Source of the DNA: an uncultured Flavobacteriaceae bacterium
GTDB lineage: Bacteria > Bacteroidota > Bacteroidia > Flavobacteriales > Flavobacteriaceae
Length of the DNA stretch: 64,000 nt
Assembly (NCBI GenBank): GCA_947500445.1
Contig: CANMSB010000012.1
Location: 58,492 to 122,491 of the forward strand
Direction: 5' to 3'
The notes beneath the pieces were generated by a model. That model ran no database searches, had not been told where the DNA came from, and saw nothing but the letters and a program-made list of their open reading frames with translations. The stretch's first letter is position 1, and each line of letters opens with the position of its first letter. Made by a program: the position numbers and the translations under genes. Shown piece after piece: positions 51,958 through 61,568 of this stretch.

Positions 51958-54093
51958 TTAAAGTTTAATTTCCTTGATCCGCATGTCGTCGTAGGTAATC
52001 AAATAGGACGCGGTATTGTAATACCCGGAAGCGGAATCTTTCTCATAGCTAAACTTGTTGCCGTTATACTCCGTTTCCCCTACCATTTTAGAGATGACGA
52101 ACAAGTCGTTTTTATAGGCCAACTTCAACAACAGGTCATAGGTAATATCAAAGCCACGTATCGCAAAACGATCCGGAACATCTCCAAAACGTTCTTGATA
52201 GCGTTCTACAAAGGCATTATTACTTACTTCGCGACTCACCGAAGGATAGGTAAACCGTAAATTCGACAAATGCGATATGGAAATCGCTTCGTTGTCAAAT
52301 GCTTTGTTCTTGTTCGTTGTGAACATCCGTACCTTAACGTCCTTGGTATTGTTAGAATTGAGAATGGAGCTGACACTGGGCACCAATTTTTCGTTGTCGG
52401 TTTCCACAAACACCCAGTTTTCCTTTTCTTTTGACAACAGCGCTATAAATTTATCGAGCCGTAGCGATATGTTTTTCTTTTCTTCGATGAGGACGGCCAC
52501 TTTGGCCCCTTTATAGCGGTCCAGAAGCTGCTGTTGCACCGCTTCGTTTTTCTTGTCCGCGACCACGATAATATTTTTGTCCACTGCCAAACTATCCATG
52601 TATTGCAGCATGCGTTCCCGTAACAAGTCTTCGCCGGTATAACTAAAAAACACGTTGGGCAGGCTGATTTCGCTTCGTACCGGAATGGGTGCGATGAGGG
52701 GCACTCCACTAGTGGAGGAGCGTATGGCCGTCTCTTTAATGGATAGGGGGTCCAAGGGGCCAACAATAGCGCTATAGCTTCCTATGTTTTCTTTTGCAAG
52801 CAATTCTTTGGTACGGTTGAGGTCCAATTCATTGTCAAGCGCCTTCACATCGACGGAAATGCCCAGTTCCGCAATGGAGTCGATGGCGATCAGGGCACCA
52901 GTATATAGCCCTAAACTCACTTTTACATCGTTCCGTTTCTTTATCGCTTCCTCTACCGACTCCGTATCGGCAAGATCAAGACGATCCAAACGAAAGGGAA
53001 GTAAAAAAAGTAACTTGGGACGATTGCCGGTATCGATACTATCCAAAAGATCGATTTTATCCAATACCAAAGCGTTCCGAACCTCAAAGTTCCCTGTTTG
53101 CCCTTTTGGTAATTTAAGGATCATACCTGCTTTCAAACCATCTTTCAATGCAGGGTTCAATCGTAACAGCTCCTTATAACCGATCCCCAGTTTACGGGTC
53201 AACGAAAACTCGGTCTGTTTTGGTTTTACCTCGTAAAATATGTAGTTGTCCGTGTTTACGTCCCCGGCAACGGTCTGCGTTTGGGGAAGTCGGATTACCA
53301 TTCCTTCCTTGAGCCCGCCCCGCTCGGTAATTTCGGGGTTCAGCCGAACGACCTCGTCCGACTTAATTCCGAACTGTTGTTCCAATTGGTAAAAGTTCAT
53401 TTTTGGAGGAACGGTATAGGAACGGTAGAGTTGTGCCTGTTGTCCCTTGATACTGCTTCCCGGCTTTTTGGGCAGGTTCAGCTGCTGCCCTTCCCTAAGG
53501 TAATCGGAAGTTCGCGATAGGTCGGGGTTGAGCTGCAATAGGCTATCGATAGTAATTCCATTTTTATGTGCTATGCTCCACCGGGTCTCTTTTGGTGCCA
53601 CCGTATAGGTATATACCGCATCGGTATCTACCACCGTGGCCTCGGTCGGTTTCGTCCTTCTGTACTTTGGGATCTTCAACACCATCTTCTTCTTTAATTG
53701 AGAAGCGTACAGGGATTTATTATAGCGTTTGATGTCATCCTCGGTCACATGGTACCGCTTGGCGATACCATAAAGGGTTTCTTTTTTACGTACCCGATGC
53801 GAGGTAAACCCTATTGGTTCCTCCTGTATATCTGAAGTTACATTCTCCGACGTGCCGGTAGCAGCCTTTTCGGAAGGAATGACCAAAAGTGTTCCGGGCC
53901 TAAGGGATTGCCCCACCTTTACCTCTTTGTTATAGATGAGAATATCCGAAAGGGACACGCCGTAACGTTTGGATAGCGCTTCTAGCGTTTCGCCCTCTTG
54001 CACGTTGTGGCTCGTAAATTTTTGCGAAAGGGCCGTATTTCCAAGTACCAATACAAACAGTACCGTGGCTATATTTTTTACAAATTGGTTCAT
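51958..54093 (-). CDS. Five-LysM protein fused to a type I periplasmic-binding-protein fold
   Basis: 711 residues from ATG 54093, 2 bp after the guaA stop (ATG 54105 would overlap it). Signal peptide 1-22. Five LysM modules follow, each starting with a turn like HNVQEGETLEALSKRYGVS; they lie at about 25-70, 95-143, 163-212, 226-275 and 284-332. From about 350 to the end the sequence resembles a Leu/Ile/Val-binding-protein-like domain (LLFLLPFRLDRLDL, YSAIVGPLDPLSIKETA, FGDVPDRFAIRGFDITYDLL). It probably binds peptidoglycan and a ligand in the periplasm. Co-transcription with guaA is likely and appears conserved in relatives, but the functional link is unknown. Confidence 0.88.
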   Translation of the reverse strand: MNQFVKNIATVLFVLVLGNTALSQKFTSHNVQEGETLEALSKRYGVSLSDILIYNKEVKVGQSLRPGTLLVIPSEKAATGTSENVTSDIQEEPIGFTSHRVRKKETLYGIAKRYHVTEDDIKRYNKSLYASQLKKKMVLKIPKYRRTKPTEATVVDTDAVYTYTVAPKETRWSIAHKNGITIDSLLQLNPDLSRTSDYLREGQQLNLPKKPGSSIKGQQAQLYRSYTVPPKMNFYQLEQQFGIKSDEVVRLNPEITERGGLKEGMVIRLPQTQTVAGDVNTDNYIFYEVKPKQTEFSLTRKLGIGYKELLRLNPALKDGLKAGMILKLPKGQTGNFEVRNALVLDKIDLLDSIDTGNRPKLLFLLPFRLDRLDLADTESVEEAIKKRNDVKVSLGLYTGALIAIDSIAELGISVDVKALDNELDLNRTKELLAKENIGSYSAIVGPLDPLSIKETAIRSSTSGVPLIAPIPVRSEISLPNVFFSYTGEDLLRERMLQYMDSLAVDKNIIVVADKKNEAVQQQLLDRYKGAKVAVLIEEKKNISLRLDKFIALLSKEKENWVFVETDNEKLVPSVSSILNSNNTKDVKVRMFTTNKNKAFDNEAISISHLSNLRFTYPSVSREVSNNAFVERYQERFGDVPDRFAIRGFDITYDLLLKLAYKNDLFVISKMVGETEYNGNKFSYEKDSASGYYNTASYLITYDDMRIKEIKL

Positions 54094-54095
54094 AG

Positions 54096-55628
54096 TTATT
54101 CCCATTCTATTGTCGCCGGAGGTTTTGAACTAATATCATATACGACACGATTTACCCCGGGGACTTTATTGATAATATCGTTCGATGTTTTCTGTAAAAA
54201 CTCATAAGGCAGGTTTACCCAATCGGCCGTCATGCCATCGGTACTTTCTACCGCACGTAAAGCTACACATTTTTCATAAGTACGTTCGTCTCCCATAACC
54301 CCGACACTGTTTACGGGAAGTAGCATGGCACCGGCCTGCCAAACATCGTCATATAACCCCCAGTCCCTAAGGCCCTGTATAAAAATATGGTCGACCTCTT
54401 GCAAAATGGCCACTTTTTCCCTGGTAATATCGCCCAGTATGCGAATGGCCAGACCAGGACCAGGGAAAGGATGCCTTCCCAACAGTGCCTTGTCTATGCC
54501 CAGGCTGGCGCCGACACGCCGCACCTCATCTTTAAACAACATTTTTAATGGCTCTACCACTTTTAACTTCATATAATCGGGCAAGCCTCCAACATTATGG
54601 TGACTTTTTATCGTTGCCGAAGGGCCGCCCGTAGCGGAAACCGATTCGATGACATCGGGATAAATAGTTCCCTGTGCCAACCACTGGGCGTTATCGACCA
54701 ATTGGGACTCATCATCAAAAACCTCCACGAATACGCGGCCTATGGTCTTTCGTTTCGTTTCGGGATCGCTCTCCCCTTCCAAATCATCCAAAAAGCGTGC
54801 CGAAGCATCGACTCCCTTTACATTAAGGCCCATTCCTTCATACTGTTGTAAAACACCCTCAAACTCATTTTTACGGAGCAGCCCGTTGTTCACGAAAATG
54901 CAGTGCAAGTTTTTCCCGATCGCCCGGTGCAACAGTACCGCGGCTACGGAGGAATCGACACCACCGGAAAGTCCAAGGATCACTTTTTCATCACTGATCT
55001 TTTCTTTCAGTTCGGCAACCGTCTTTTCCACAAAGGCGTCCGGCGTCCAAGTCTGCTCCATACCCGCAATGTTCACCAAAAAATTTTCCAACAACTGTTT
55101 TCCATCCGTAGAATGGTATACTTCCGGATGAAACTGTATGCCATAAGTGGCTTCGTTCTCAAACTTATAGGCGGCGTATTCCACATCGTCGGTACTTGCC
55201 AATAAGACGGTATTTTCGGGCAATTCCTTAATGGTATCGGCATGGCTCATCCACACCTGGCTCCCCTTCCCTATCCCTTCGAAAAAAACCGAGCCGTCCT
55301 TTACATAGGATAAGTTCGCGCGGCCGTATTCCCTAGTATTGGACTTGGCCACATTACCGCCATTAAAATGGGCAAGGTATTGCGCCCCGTAACAGATGCC
55401 CAACAAGGGCATTTTACCCCGTATGTTCGACAGGTCGGGATGTGCGGCATCATCGCCACGCACTGACAGAGGCGAGCCTGAAAGGATGACCGCCTTATAG
55501 TCGGACAGTGTTTCCGGAACTTTGTTATAGGGTTTTATTTCGGAGAAAATATTGAGTTCCCGAACGCGTCTCCCGATCAATTGGGTGTACTGGGAACCAA
55601 AATCTAAAATCAGGACTTTGTTTTGCAT
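54096..55628 (-). CDS. guaA: GMP synthase (glutamine-hydrolysing)
   Basis: 510 residues from ATG 55628. Glutamine amidotransferase domain: Cys79 in [10 protein letters not shown], His/Glu in [12 protein letters not shown]-pyrophosphatase domain: P-loop [10 protein letters not shown]; then the dimerisation domain ending [18 protein letters not shown]. It converts XMP to GMP. The LysM gene follows 2 bp after the stop. Confidence 0.97.
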   Translation of the reverse strand: MQNKVLILDFGSQYTQLIGRRVRELNIFSEIKPYNKVPETLSDYKAVILSGSPLSVRGDDAAHPDLSNIRGKMPLLGICYGAQYLAHFNGGNVAKSNTREYGRANLSYVKDGSVFFEGIGKGSQVWMSHADTIKELPENTVLLASTDDVEYAAYKFENEATYGIQFHPEVYHSTDGKQLLENFLVNIAGMEQTWTPDAFVEKTVAELKEKISDEKVILGLSGGVDSSVAAVLLHRAIGKNLHCIFVNNGLLRKNEFEGVLQQYEGMGLNVKGVDASARFLDDLEGESDPETKRKTIGRVFVEVFDDESQLVDNAQWLAQGTIYPDVIESVSATGGPSATIKSHHNVGGLPDYMKLKVVEPLKMLFKDEVRRVGASLGIDKALLGRHPFPGPGLAIRILGDITREKVAILQEVDHIFIQGLRDWGLYDDVWQAGAMLLPVNSVGVMGDERTYEKCVALRAVESTDGMTADWVNLPYEFLQKTSNDIINKVPGVNRVVYDISSKPPATIEWE

Positions 55629-57025
55629 GGGCAAAAATAGGAAAATCGAAAATTTGGGAAACAGTTATTCCAGGATATTTACAAGAGGTTTTTAACAACG
55701 CTTTTTTTTATAAAAAAACGATATTTCACAACTATCGCATTCCAAAAAATTAACTGCGAAATGAACCCTAAATTAAGAATGACTCCTATCGAAGTGGTTA
55801 TAGGTAAACTACACTTATAAAAGCTATTCGAGTCAGCTACTTTCAAAAGGGCTTAAGGTATGTTAAAAGTGTATATGTTGGGTAAACAAACGTTTAGTAA
55901 TTCCTGATCTTTTTCAAGAGTACATACATTTTCGGGAAAATACCGCAACCTTCGTTTCCCATCTTTCATTTTTACCAAATAGCTAATTCGAATCATTTCT
56001 TTATTGGGTACCATTTCTTTTGAAACTAAAAACGCTACTTCCCGATGATTTCCTATGGGCATCATATTGGCAACCCACAATATGAGCATCATAAAAGTTG
56101 GAAAGTTCTTTTCCCAAATCTACCGTGGTCGCTACTTCGCGTGGTACAGGGTCTCTAAATTTCCAATCAAGGATTATTTTTCCAATTTCTAAATCTTTTA
56201 ACTCTTTTTGTGGCTGCCATGCTTACCCTACCAATTAACGGTAGCAAGTACTCCCCAAGGAATAAGAAACATGAAAAACGTGAACCAAACGGCCATTCAG
56301 AGCGTAAAAGTTTACAGAACTATAGCTATTGGACAAAATAGCGATGTAATAACTATCATCTGATTCACGTATCACAATCTACGGATTCCGGACTACTGTT
56401 TCCAATATACCGTATCGTTGAATTCTTGATACCGCATACTACCGTCGATATGCACTCCATGTTTATCGGCTTGTTGCCGGTAAGTCCAACGAAAAAATAA
56501 TCAATAAAATTATAGTTATCAAAATCTTCATGCGCCCACATTTTTTATTCATAAGCGAATATCGAAAGTCATGCGGTCGCCTTTTGCACCATCATCCCAT
56601 ACAGGTCAGATCATAAAGTAGTTGAAGTCTTTACTCGAAGAATAAATGTGCAGGCATATCATAAAACTTCTCCGATGGATTCCTTTTCTAGTCTCGTCAA
56701 AAAGATTAAAAATACTACGGAAAACACCACACAAGCAAACCTGTTGTTCTTAATGCCAATTTTTTAAAAACAGGCCAGCAAAACATCTGACCATTTTTCT
56801 AAATCACTAAAAACCAGTATCATATCTAGATTTTCCTTAGAAATTTATAATTTCATTAACAATCAAGCGAACTTAGTTCCAATGCGTTAACAGATACTTT
56901 TTAAGGTATACCTCCGTTCAAACAAGCAGTAACCGAAATGAACTAGAGCGCATACCCCACAGCTCTTCCTCTTGTGCAAATGGTTAGCGCCATAAGGCGT
57001 GGAAATAATTCCAAAAACCATTCGT
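55629..57025. other. Gene-poor, apparently decayed stretch
   Basis: About 1.4 kb, AT-rich, with stops in all frames. Fragments with protein-like composition are seen on the minus strand at 55853-56219 and about 56350-56560 (starting MWAHEDFDNYNFIDYFF), broken by stops and frame changes. No RNA gene or complete CDS is recognised. Confidence 0.5.
55853..56219 (-). pseudogene. Probable frameshifted remnant of an unknown gene
   Basis: An upstream frame lacking a start codon reads LEIGKIILDWKFRDPVPREV and continues to about 56008. A second frame (79 codons, ending at 55853) carries on with a similar hydrophilic composition (REVAFLVSKEMVPNKEMIRI). The switch falls at about 56040-56090. Together they look like one ~120-residue protein interrupted by a frameshift. 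Family unknown. Confidence 0.35.
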
Positions 57026-59479
57026 TTGAAAAAAACAGTATTCTATTTTTTGTCGCTATTGTTAGCCTTAACAGGGCAATCCAAAAGCATGCACACCTCG
57101 TCATCGAAAACCTTTGACCAAAACCGAAAAGTTAACGATCCGCCCCCTTTACTAAAAACAAAAGGGGTCACGATAAGTGGATACATTACCGAAGAAGGAA
57201 GTGGAGAATTACTTGCCGGGGTATCGGTGTACGTTCCCAATCTTAATTTAGGAACGGTAACCAACGACTATGGCTTTTTCTCTCTAAGCCTTCCGGAGGG
57301 TGAACATACGATATTTATATCCCATATCGGATTTTCAACGAAACAACGAAAACTCTCGTTAACCACCGATCGGAGCATTGATGTAGCACTGTCACGGACC
57401 ATAGCGGCCTTAAAGGAAGTAGTTGTTACAGCAGGTCAAAAGGTAAAGGCCAGTAAAACGATTCAAATGAGTACGGTTCGGCTGAACCCTCTAGATATTC
57501 AAGACGCACCCACACTTTTAGGAGAAAAAGATGCTTTAAAAACACTTCAATTATTACCGGGGATACAAGGGGGTACAGAAGGAAATTCTGGATTCTTTGT
57601 TCGTGGTGGCACTCCAGATCAAAATATGGTCATTCTCGACGGTGCCGTAGTATATAATTCCAGCCATTTGTTTGGCTTTTTCTCTGTGTTCAATGGTGAT
57701 GCCATCAAATCCGTAGAAGCTTTTAAGGGCGGATTCCCTGCCCGCTTTGGTGGACGACTATCATCTATGATAAAAATTGAAACGAAAGATGGAAACAAGG
57801 AAAAACTCTCGGGAAAAATAAATTTGGGCATCATATCTTCCTCCCTACTGCTGGAGGGGCCGATCAAAAAGGGGAAAACTTCTTTTTTGCTCGGTGGGCG
57901 CCGCACTTACGCAGATCTGCTTTCACCCATTTTTCAAACCACCACCACTACTGACAAATCAGGGTATTACTTTGGAGATTTGAACTTTAAAATACACCAT
58001 ATCTTAAGTTCGACCGATAAATTGTATTGGAGCAATTATTTTGGCCGGGATCAATTCTATGCCAAATACAATGATGGTATTGGCACGGAAAAAATACGTT
58101 TGGGATGGGGAAATATAACATCTACAATTCGTTGGAACCATCAATTCACTAATAAACTATTTTCAAACACATCCTTTGTTTTTAGCAACTATGATTTTAA
58201 GATTACCAGTGAAAACGAGGAAAACACTGCGTTTAGAAATGAAGAATTTTCATTTAGTTCCGGTTCTGGAATCAACGATTTTACCTTAAAAACGGATTTT
58301 GAGTATTACGCCAGCAGTACACATTCCATTCGTTTTGGAGCAATGGCCACGCGACATAACTTTATACCGCAACGCGTACTTCGGAAGGACGACTTTGTTG
58401 GTAACCTAAAACAAATTCAGCGACTCAATTCTTTTGATAGTGCACTATACATGGAGGATGATTGGAAGTTAAACGATAGAATTCAGATTTCCTCCGGGCT
58501 TCGGGTGAGTTACTTTAACTATAAAAACACCAATTATTTCAATCCTGAAACACGTCTGGCACTTGCCTATACCGTAAAGTCCGATCTTGCTTTGAAAGCT
58601 TCATATACAAAAATGAACCAGTACATCCATTTGTTATCTGGTTCAGGAATCGGATTACCCACAGACCTGTGGGTTTCGTCTACGGACAAAGTAAAGCCCC
58701 AGAGTTCACAACAATTTGCCCTTGGTTTGGCAAAGGATTTTTTTGATAAGGACTATTCCCTTACCGTTGAGGGATATTATAAAACAATGGATGATGTAAT
58801 CGCATACAAAGAAGGGGCTTCTTTCATAGCAGCGAACGAAATTGATACCGAAAAAACAACCGATTGGGAAGAGAACGTGACCTCCGGACAGGGATGGGCT
58901 TATGGCACGGAAGTACTCTTTAGAAAACAAACCGGTAAATTTACCGGATGGCTGGGGTATACATTATCATGGTCAGAACGAGAGTTCGAGGAATTAAACT
59001 TTGGACGTAAATTCTTCGACCGTTACGATCGCCGGCATGATATTTCTGTAGTAGGTATTTACAAACCCCACGAGCGCCTTACCCTATCCGCTAATTGGGT
59101 TTTCGCTACAGGAAACAACTACACCCTCCCTGATTTAAGTACCCTAGAAACTGACATCGGTTTTGGGATTCAACCCGAAAGCTACCTTTCTTCCGATGGG
59201 CCGATCAAAGAATTTGCAACGGCACGTAACAATTTCCGAGGTGAATCCAGTCATCGGCTAGACCTTGGAATACAATGGCATAAAAAGCTAAAAAAGAATA
59301 AAGAGCGCAGTTGGGGGGTTTCCTTGTATAATGCATATGCAAGACAAAACCCATTTGTTTACTCTATCGAATCTACTCGCTTTGATTTTGATGATCCCGA
59401 TGCACTGCCAACCAAGGAGCTTACCCGTACCTCGGTTCTGGTTTTTGTCCCTTCTATTAACTATACTCTAAAATTCTAG
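57026..59479 (+). CDS. TonB-dependent outer-membrane receptor with carboxypeptidase-D-like N-domain
   Basis: 817 residues from TTG 57026, which gives the signal peptide MKKTVFYFLSLLLALTGQSKS; an in-frame GTG at 56999 is the alternative. A CarboxypepD_reg domain (about 48-130: VTISGYITEEGSGELLAGVS) is followed by the plug (about 145-270: LLPGIQGG, GFFVRGGTPDQNMVILDGA) and a beta-barrel ending in aromatic SINYTLKF. Size and partner (DUF4249, not SusD) mark it as the non-Sus type of importer. The substrate is unknown. Confidence 0.92.
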   Translation: MKKTVFYFLSLLLALTGQSKSMHTSSSKTFDQNRKVNDPPPLLKTKGVTISGYITEEGSGELLAGVSVYVPNLNLGTVTNDYGFFSLSLPEGEHTIFISHIGFSTKQRKLSLTTDRSIDVALSRTIAALKEVVVTAGQKVKASKTIQMSTVRLNPLDIQDAPTLLGEKDALKTLQLLPGIQGGTEGNSGFFVRGGTPDQNMVILDGAVVYNSSHLFGFFSVFNGDAIKSVEAFKGGFPARFGGRLSSMIKIETKDGNKEKLSGKINLGIISSSLLLEGPIKKGKTSFLLGGRRTYADLLSPIFQTTTTTDKSGYYFGDLNFKIHHILSSTDKLYWSNYFGRDQFYAKYNDGIGTEKIRLGWGNITSTIRWNHQFTNKLFSNTSFVFSNYDFKITSENEENTAFRNEEFSFSSGSGINDFTLKTDFEYYASSTHSIRFGAMATRHNFIPQRVLRKDDFVGNLKQIQRLNSFDSALYMEDDWKLNDRIQISSGLRVSYFNYKNTNYFNPETRLALAYTVKSDLALKASYTKMNQYIHLLSGSGIGLPTDLWVSSTDKVKPQSSQQFALGLAKDFFDKDYSLTVEGYYKTMDDVIAYKEGASFIAANEIDTEKTTDWEENVTSGQGWAYGTEVLFRKQTGKFTGWLGYTLSWSEREFEELNFGRKFFDRYDRRHDISVVGIYKPHERLTLSANWVFATGNNYTLPDLSTLETDIGFGIQPESYLSSDGPIKEFATARNNFRGESSHRLDLGIQWHKKLKKNKERSWGVSLYNAYARQNPFVYSIESTRFDFDDPDALPTKELTRTSVLVFVPSINYTLKF

Positions 59480-59481
59480 CT

Positions 59482-60366
59482 ATGAAAAACCTTTTTAATT
59501 TAATACTCGGCTCCTTATGTTTGTTCGCTTGTGAAAAAGTGATAGATTCAGACAGATTATTGGATACCGGGGAAAAAGTCTATATTCTGGGGTTTATATC
59601 GCCCCAAGATACTGTTTTAAGGGTTAGTGTAAAAAAAGCCTTTTCCGTATTTGGTCCGCCCGCCAATGCTACAGAAGACGGAACCAATGCCTATCTCATT
59701 ACCGACGCACAGGTTACACTTGAAGATTCTTTTGGCAACCAAGTGTCCTTAAATTACGACCAAGAACTAAAAACATATACTACCGACTCTGACAACTTTG
59801 CCATTATTGGGGGCGGCGCCTATACATTACGTGTTTCCGTTGGGAACAATAGCTATGTGGCAACTTGCCAAGTTCCAGAAAAAATTCCGTTCATCGAGCA
59901 TGAAGCATTCTTGGAAATATCAGGAGAACGTATCCGCAATGGGGCAATAAACATTCGTTTTTTAGATTTTCCTGCAGAAAATAATTTTTATATGCTTGGT
60001 ATAAACTATGGTGATAACGGGAATGAACAATTGAATACTTTCGGAAGTGATTCAAATTTAACCATATACAGTCCAGGGCAGTTTTTGACCGATGTTCTTA
60101 CGGAAAACGACTTTATTCGAGCAAGGGCCGAGATAAGTTTAAGTGGAAATCAAAACGTAAAGAATACGACTCTCACCATACAAGTAGCAAACCTAGAAGA
60201 AATTCTATTCCAAGAATTGCGTTCTTCCGTTTTGAACCAATTTGCCGACGGAGACCCTTTTATAGAGTATAGCATAACCGGTAACAATATTATAGGAGAA
60301 AAAGGAATTGGTATTTTTGCCGGTTATCAGCTTACAGAGAAAGAAATCGCGATTATCGAGGAATAG
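59482..60366 (+). CDS. DUF4249 lipoprotein, TonB receptor partner
   Basis: 294 residues. The lipoprotein signal ends LFACEK (Cys about 17). DUF4249 features follow: GEKVYILGFISPQDTVLRVS, then DAQVTLEDSFGNQVSL and YTLRVSVGNNSYVATCQVP, which look like consecutive Ig-like beta domains. It starts 2 bp after the TonB receptor and is the probable surface-exposed accessory protein of that transporter. A terminator follows. Confidence 0.88.
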   Translation: MKNLFNLILGSLCLFACEKVIDSDRLLDTGEKVYILGFISPQDTVLRVSVKKAFSVFGPPANATEDGTNAYLITDAQVTLEDSFGNQVSLNYDQELKTYTTDSDNFAIIGGGAYTLRVSVGNNSYVATCQVPEKIPFIEHEAFLEISGERIRNGAINIRFLDFPAENNFYMLGINYGDNGNEQLNTFGSDSNLTIYSPGQFLTDVLTENDFIRARAEISLSGNQNVKNTTLTIQVANLEEILFQELRSSVLNQFADGDPFIEYSITGNNIIGEKGIGIFAGYQLTEKEIAIIEE

Positions 60367-60390
60367 GTCTGGAAACGGTTGAGAATATTC

Positions 60391-60427
60391 AATAAAAAAA
60401 GCCCCGACCCTACGTCGAGGCTTTTGA
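60391..60427 (+). terminator. Terminator after the TonB/DUF4249 pair
   Basis: AAAAGCCCCGAC (60397-60408) pairs with GTCGAGGCTTTT (60414-60425) with one mismatch. A-rich before, T4 after. The rest of the gap to 60828 has no gene apart from the REPIN-like element. Confidence 0.8.
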
Positions 60428-60562
60428 ATCAAAATCAAAAAACCAACCTAAACACATGAACTGTTGTTGAACTAATTGTAATTTTCTTTTTGGTAGTAAT
60501 TTTGAGTTAAAACAACCCATAAATAAAATACCCTACCCCGATTTTCTTTTTTTTGTTGATTT

Positions 60563-60725
60563 ATACCATTTTAACTTTGAAATGGCAGGTACAGAAATTG
60601 AGTTATTTTTTGGTTGTTCAAGACAAAAAATAGAAGCATAGCCTTAGCTATGGTTATTATTTTTTAACGAAAAACAGCTGAAAAAGAAACCATTTATTAG
60701 TGCTATTTCAAAGTTAAAATGGTAT
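60563..60725. repeat. REPIN-like element, two inverted palindromes (163 bp)
   Basis: Ends: ATACCATTTTAACTTTGAAA at 60563, and at 60704-60725 the same sequence inverted; over 24 bp there is one difference. Each end is itself hairpin-forming. The interior carries GCATAGCCTTAGCTATGGTT, a short CATAGC/GCTATG palindrome also recognisable in the 46458 element. No ORF. Confidence 0.8.
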
Positions 60726-60828
60726 TTCACCAAAAATCAACAAATGGGCCTTTTCAAAACGTCCGTCGCAACTGAAATCGGAATAGACCCAGTTTTCCAT
60801 ATCTTTGATTTTAAAAAAATCAGCGAAC

Positions 60829-61374
60829 ATGACCGATGTCTTTTTTGAGGAACTGGTAACGGAGCTACGGCTGGGAACTTCTAAAAAAGGACATCCGTTC
60901 CGGTATATGACCATGGCCACGACCGACGAAGAGGGTGATCCAAGACTACGTACCGTTGTGCTGCGAAGGGTGACGGAGGACCTCAAGCTGTTTCTCTATA
61001 CGGATCAGCGTTCGACAAAGGTCACGCACATCAAAAAAAACAAGAGGGCAAGCCTACTGTTCTATCATCCTAAAAAATTATTGCAACTAAAAGTGGATGC
61101 CTCTGCACGCTGTATTACGGATGAGGACACCTTAAAACGGTATTGGAGCGGTGTTCCGCTTGCGAGCAGAAAAGATTATACCACGGTTTCCCCACCGGGA
61201 AGTCCGATTTCCAACCCCGATGCCCTGTCCTACTCCGAAGGTCTTGATAATTTCTGCATTCTTGAATTACATCCTACCAAAATAGAATATCTTAAGCTCA
61301 AACGGCCGAACCACATTAGGGTCGACTATACGCGCGAAGGGAACGATTGGAAGGGACAGTTTTTAGTTCCCTAG
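60829..61374 (+). CDS. Pyridoxamine 5'-phosphate oxidase-family flavoprotein
   Basis: 181 residues from ATG 60829; an in-frame TTG at 60805 precedes it. The split-barrel FMN-binding fold is seen in FRYMTMATTDEEGDPRLRTVVLRRV, FLYTDQRSTKVTHIKKN and ASLLFYHPKKLLQLKVDA. The sequence is shorter than true PdxH and lacks its C-terminal PLP-site signature, so this is a general PNPOx-like protein rather than certain pyridoxine biosynthesis. A REPIN-like element lies ~100 bp upstream. Confidence 0.85.
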   Translation: MTDVFFEELVTELRLGTSKKGHPFRYMTMATTDEEGDPRLRTVVLRRVTEDLKLFLYTDQRSTKVTHIKKNKRASLLFYHPKKLLQLKVDASARCITDEDTLKRYWSGVPLASRKDYTTVSPPGSPISNPDALSYSEGLDNFCILELHPTKIEYLKLKRPNHIRVDYTREGNDWKGQFLVP

Positions 61375-61568
61375 ATCGCGCGTGGTCGAATGCACCACAA
61401 CGTTATATACGCCCGGCTAAAAACCCCTTTGCCCGTAACACAAATCGTTAGGCGAGGTAAAATGGGATGGCGATTTTCCAGAAGCCCTTTCGGTCCCTTC
61501 TAAACTTTACTTCACAAAGCCGGATACTTCCCCGGCCAATTCGTATTTTTGCGCCCTTATTAAAAGCT

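Noticed and set aside
51958..54093. Considered as a bacteriocin or phage lysin because of LysM modules
   Set aside because: No catalytic domain; the C-terminal half is a binding-protein-like fold and guaA linkage suggests a cellular gene.
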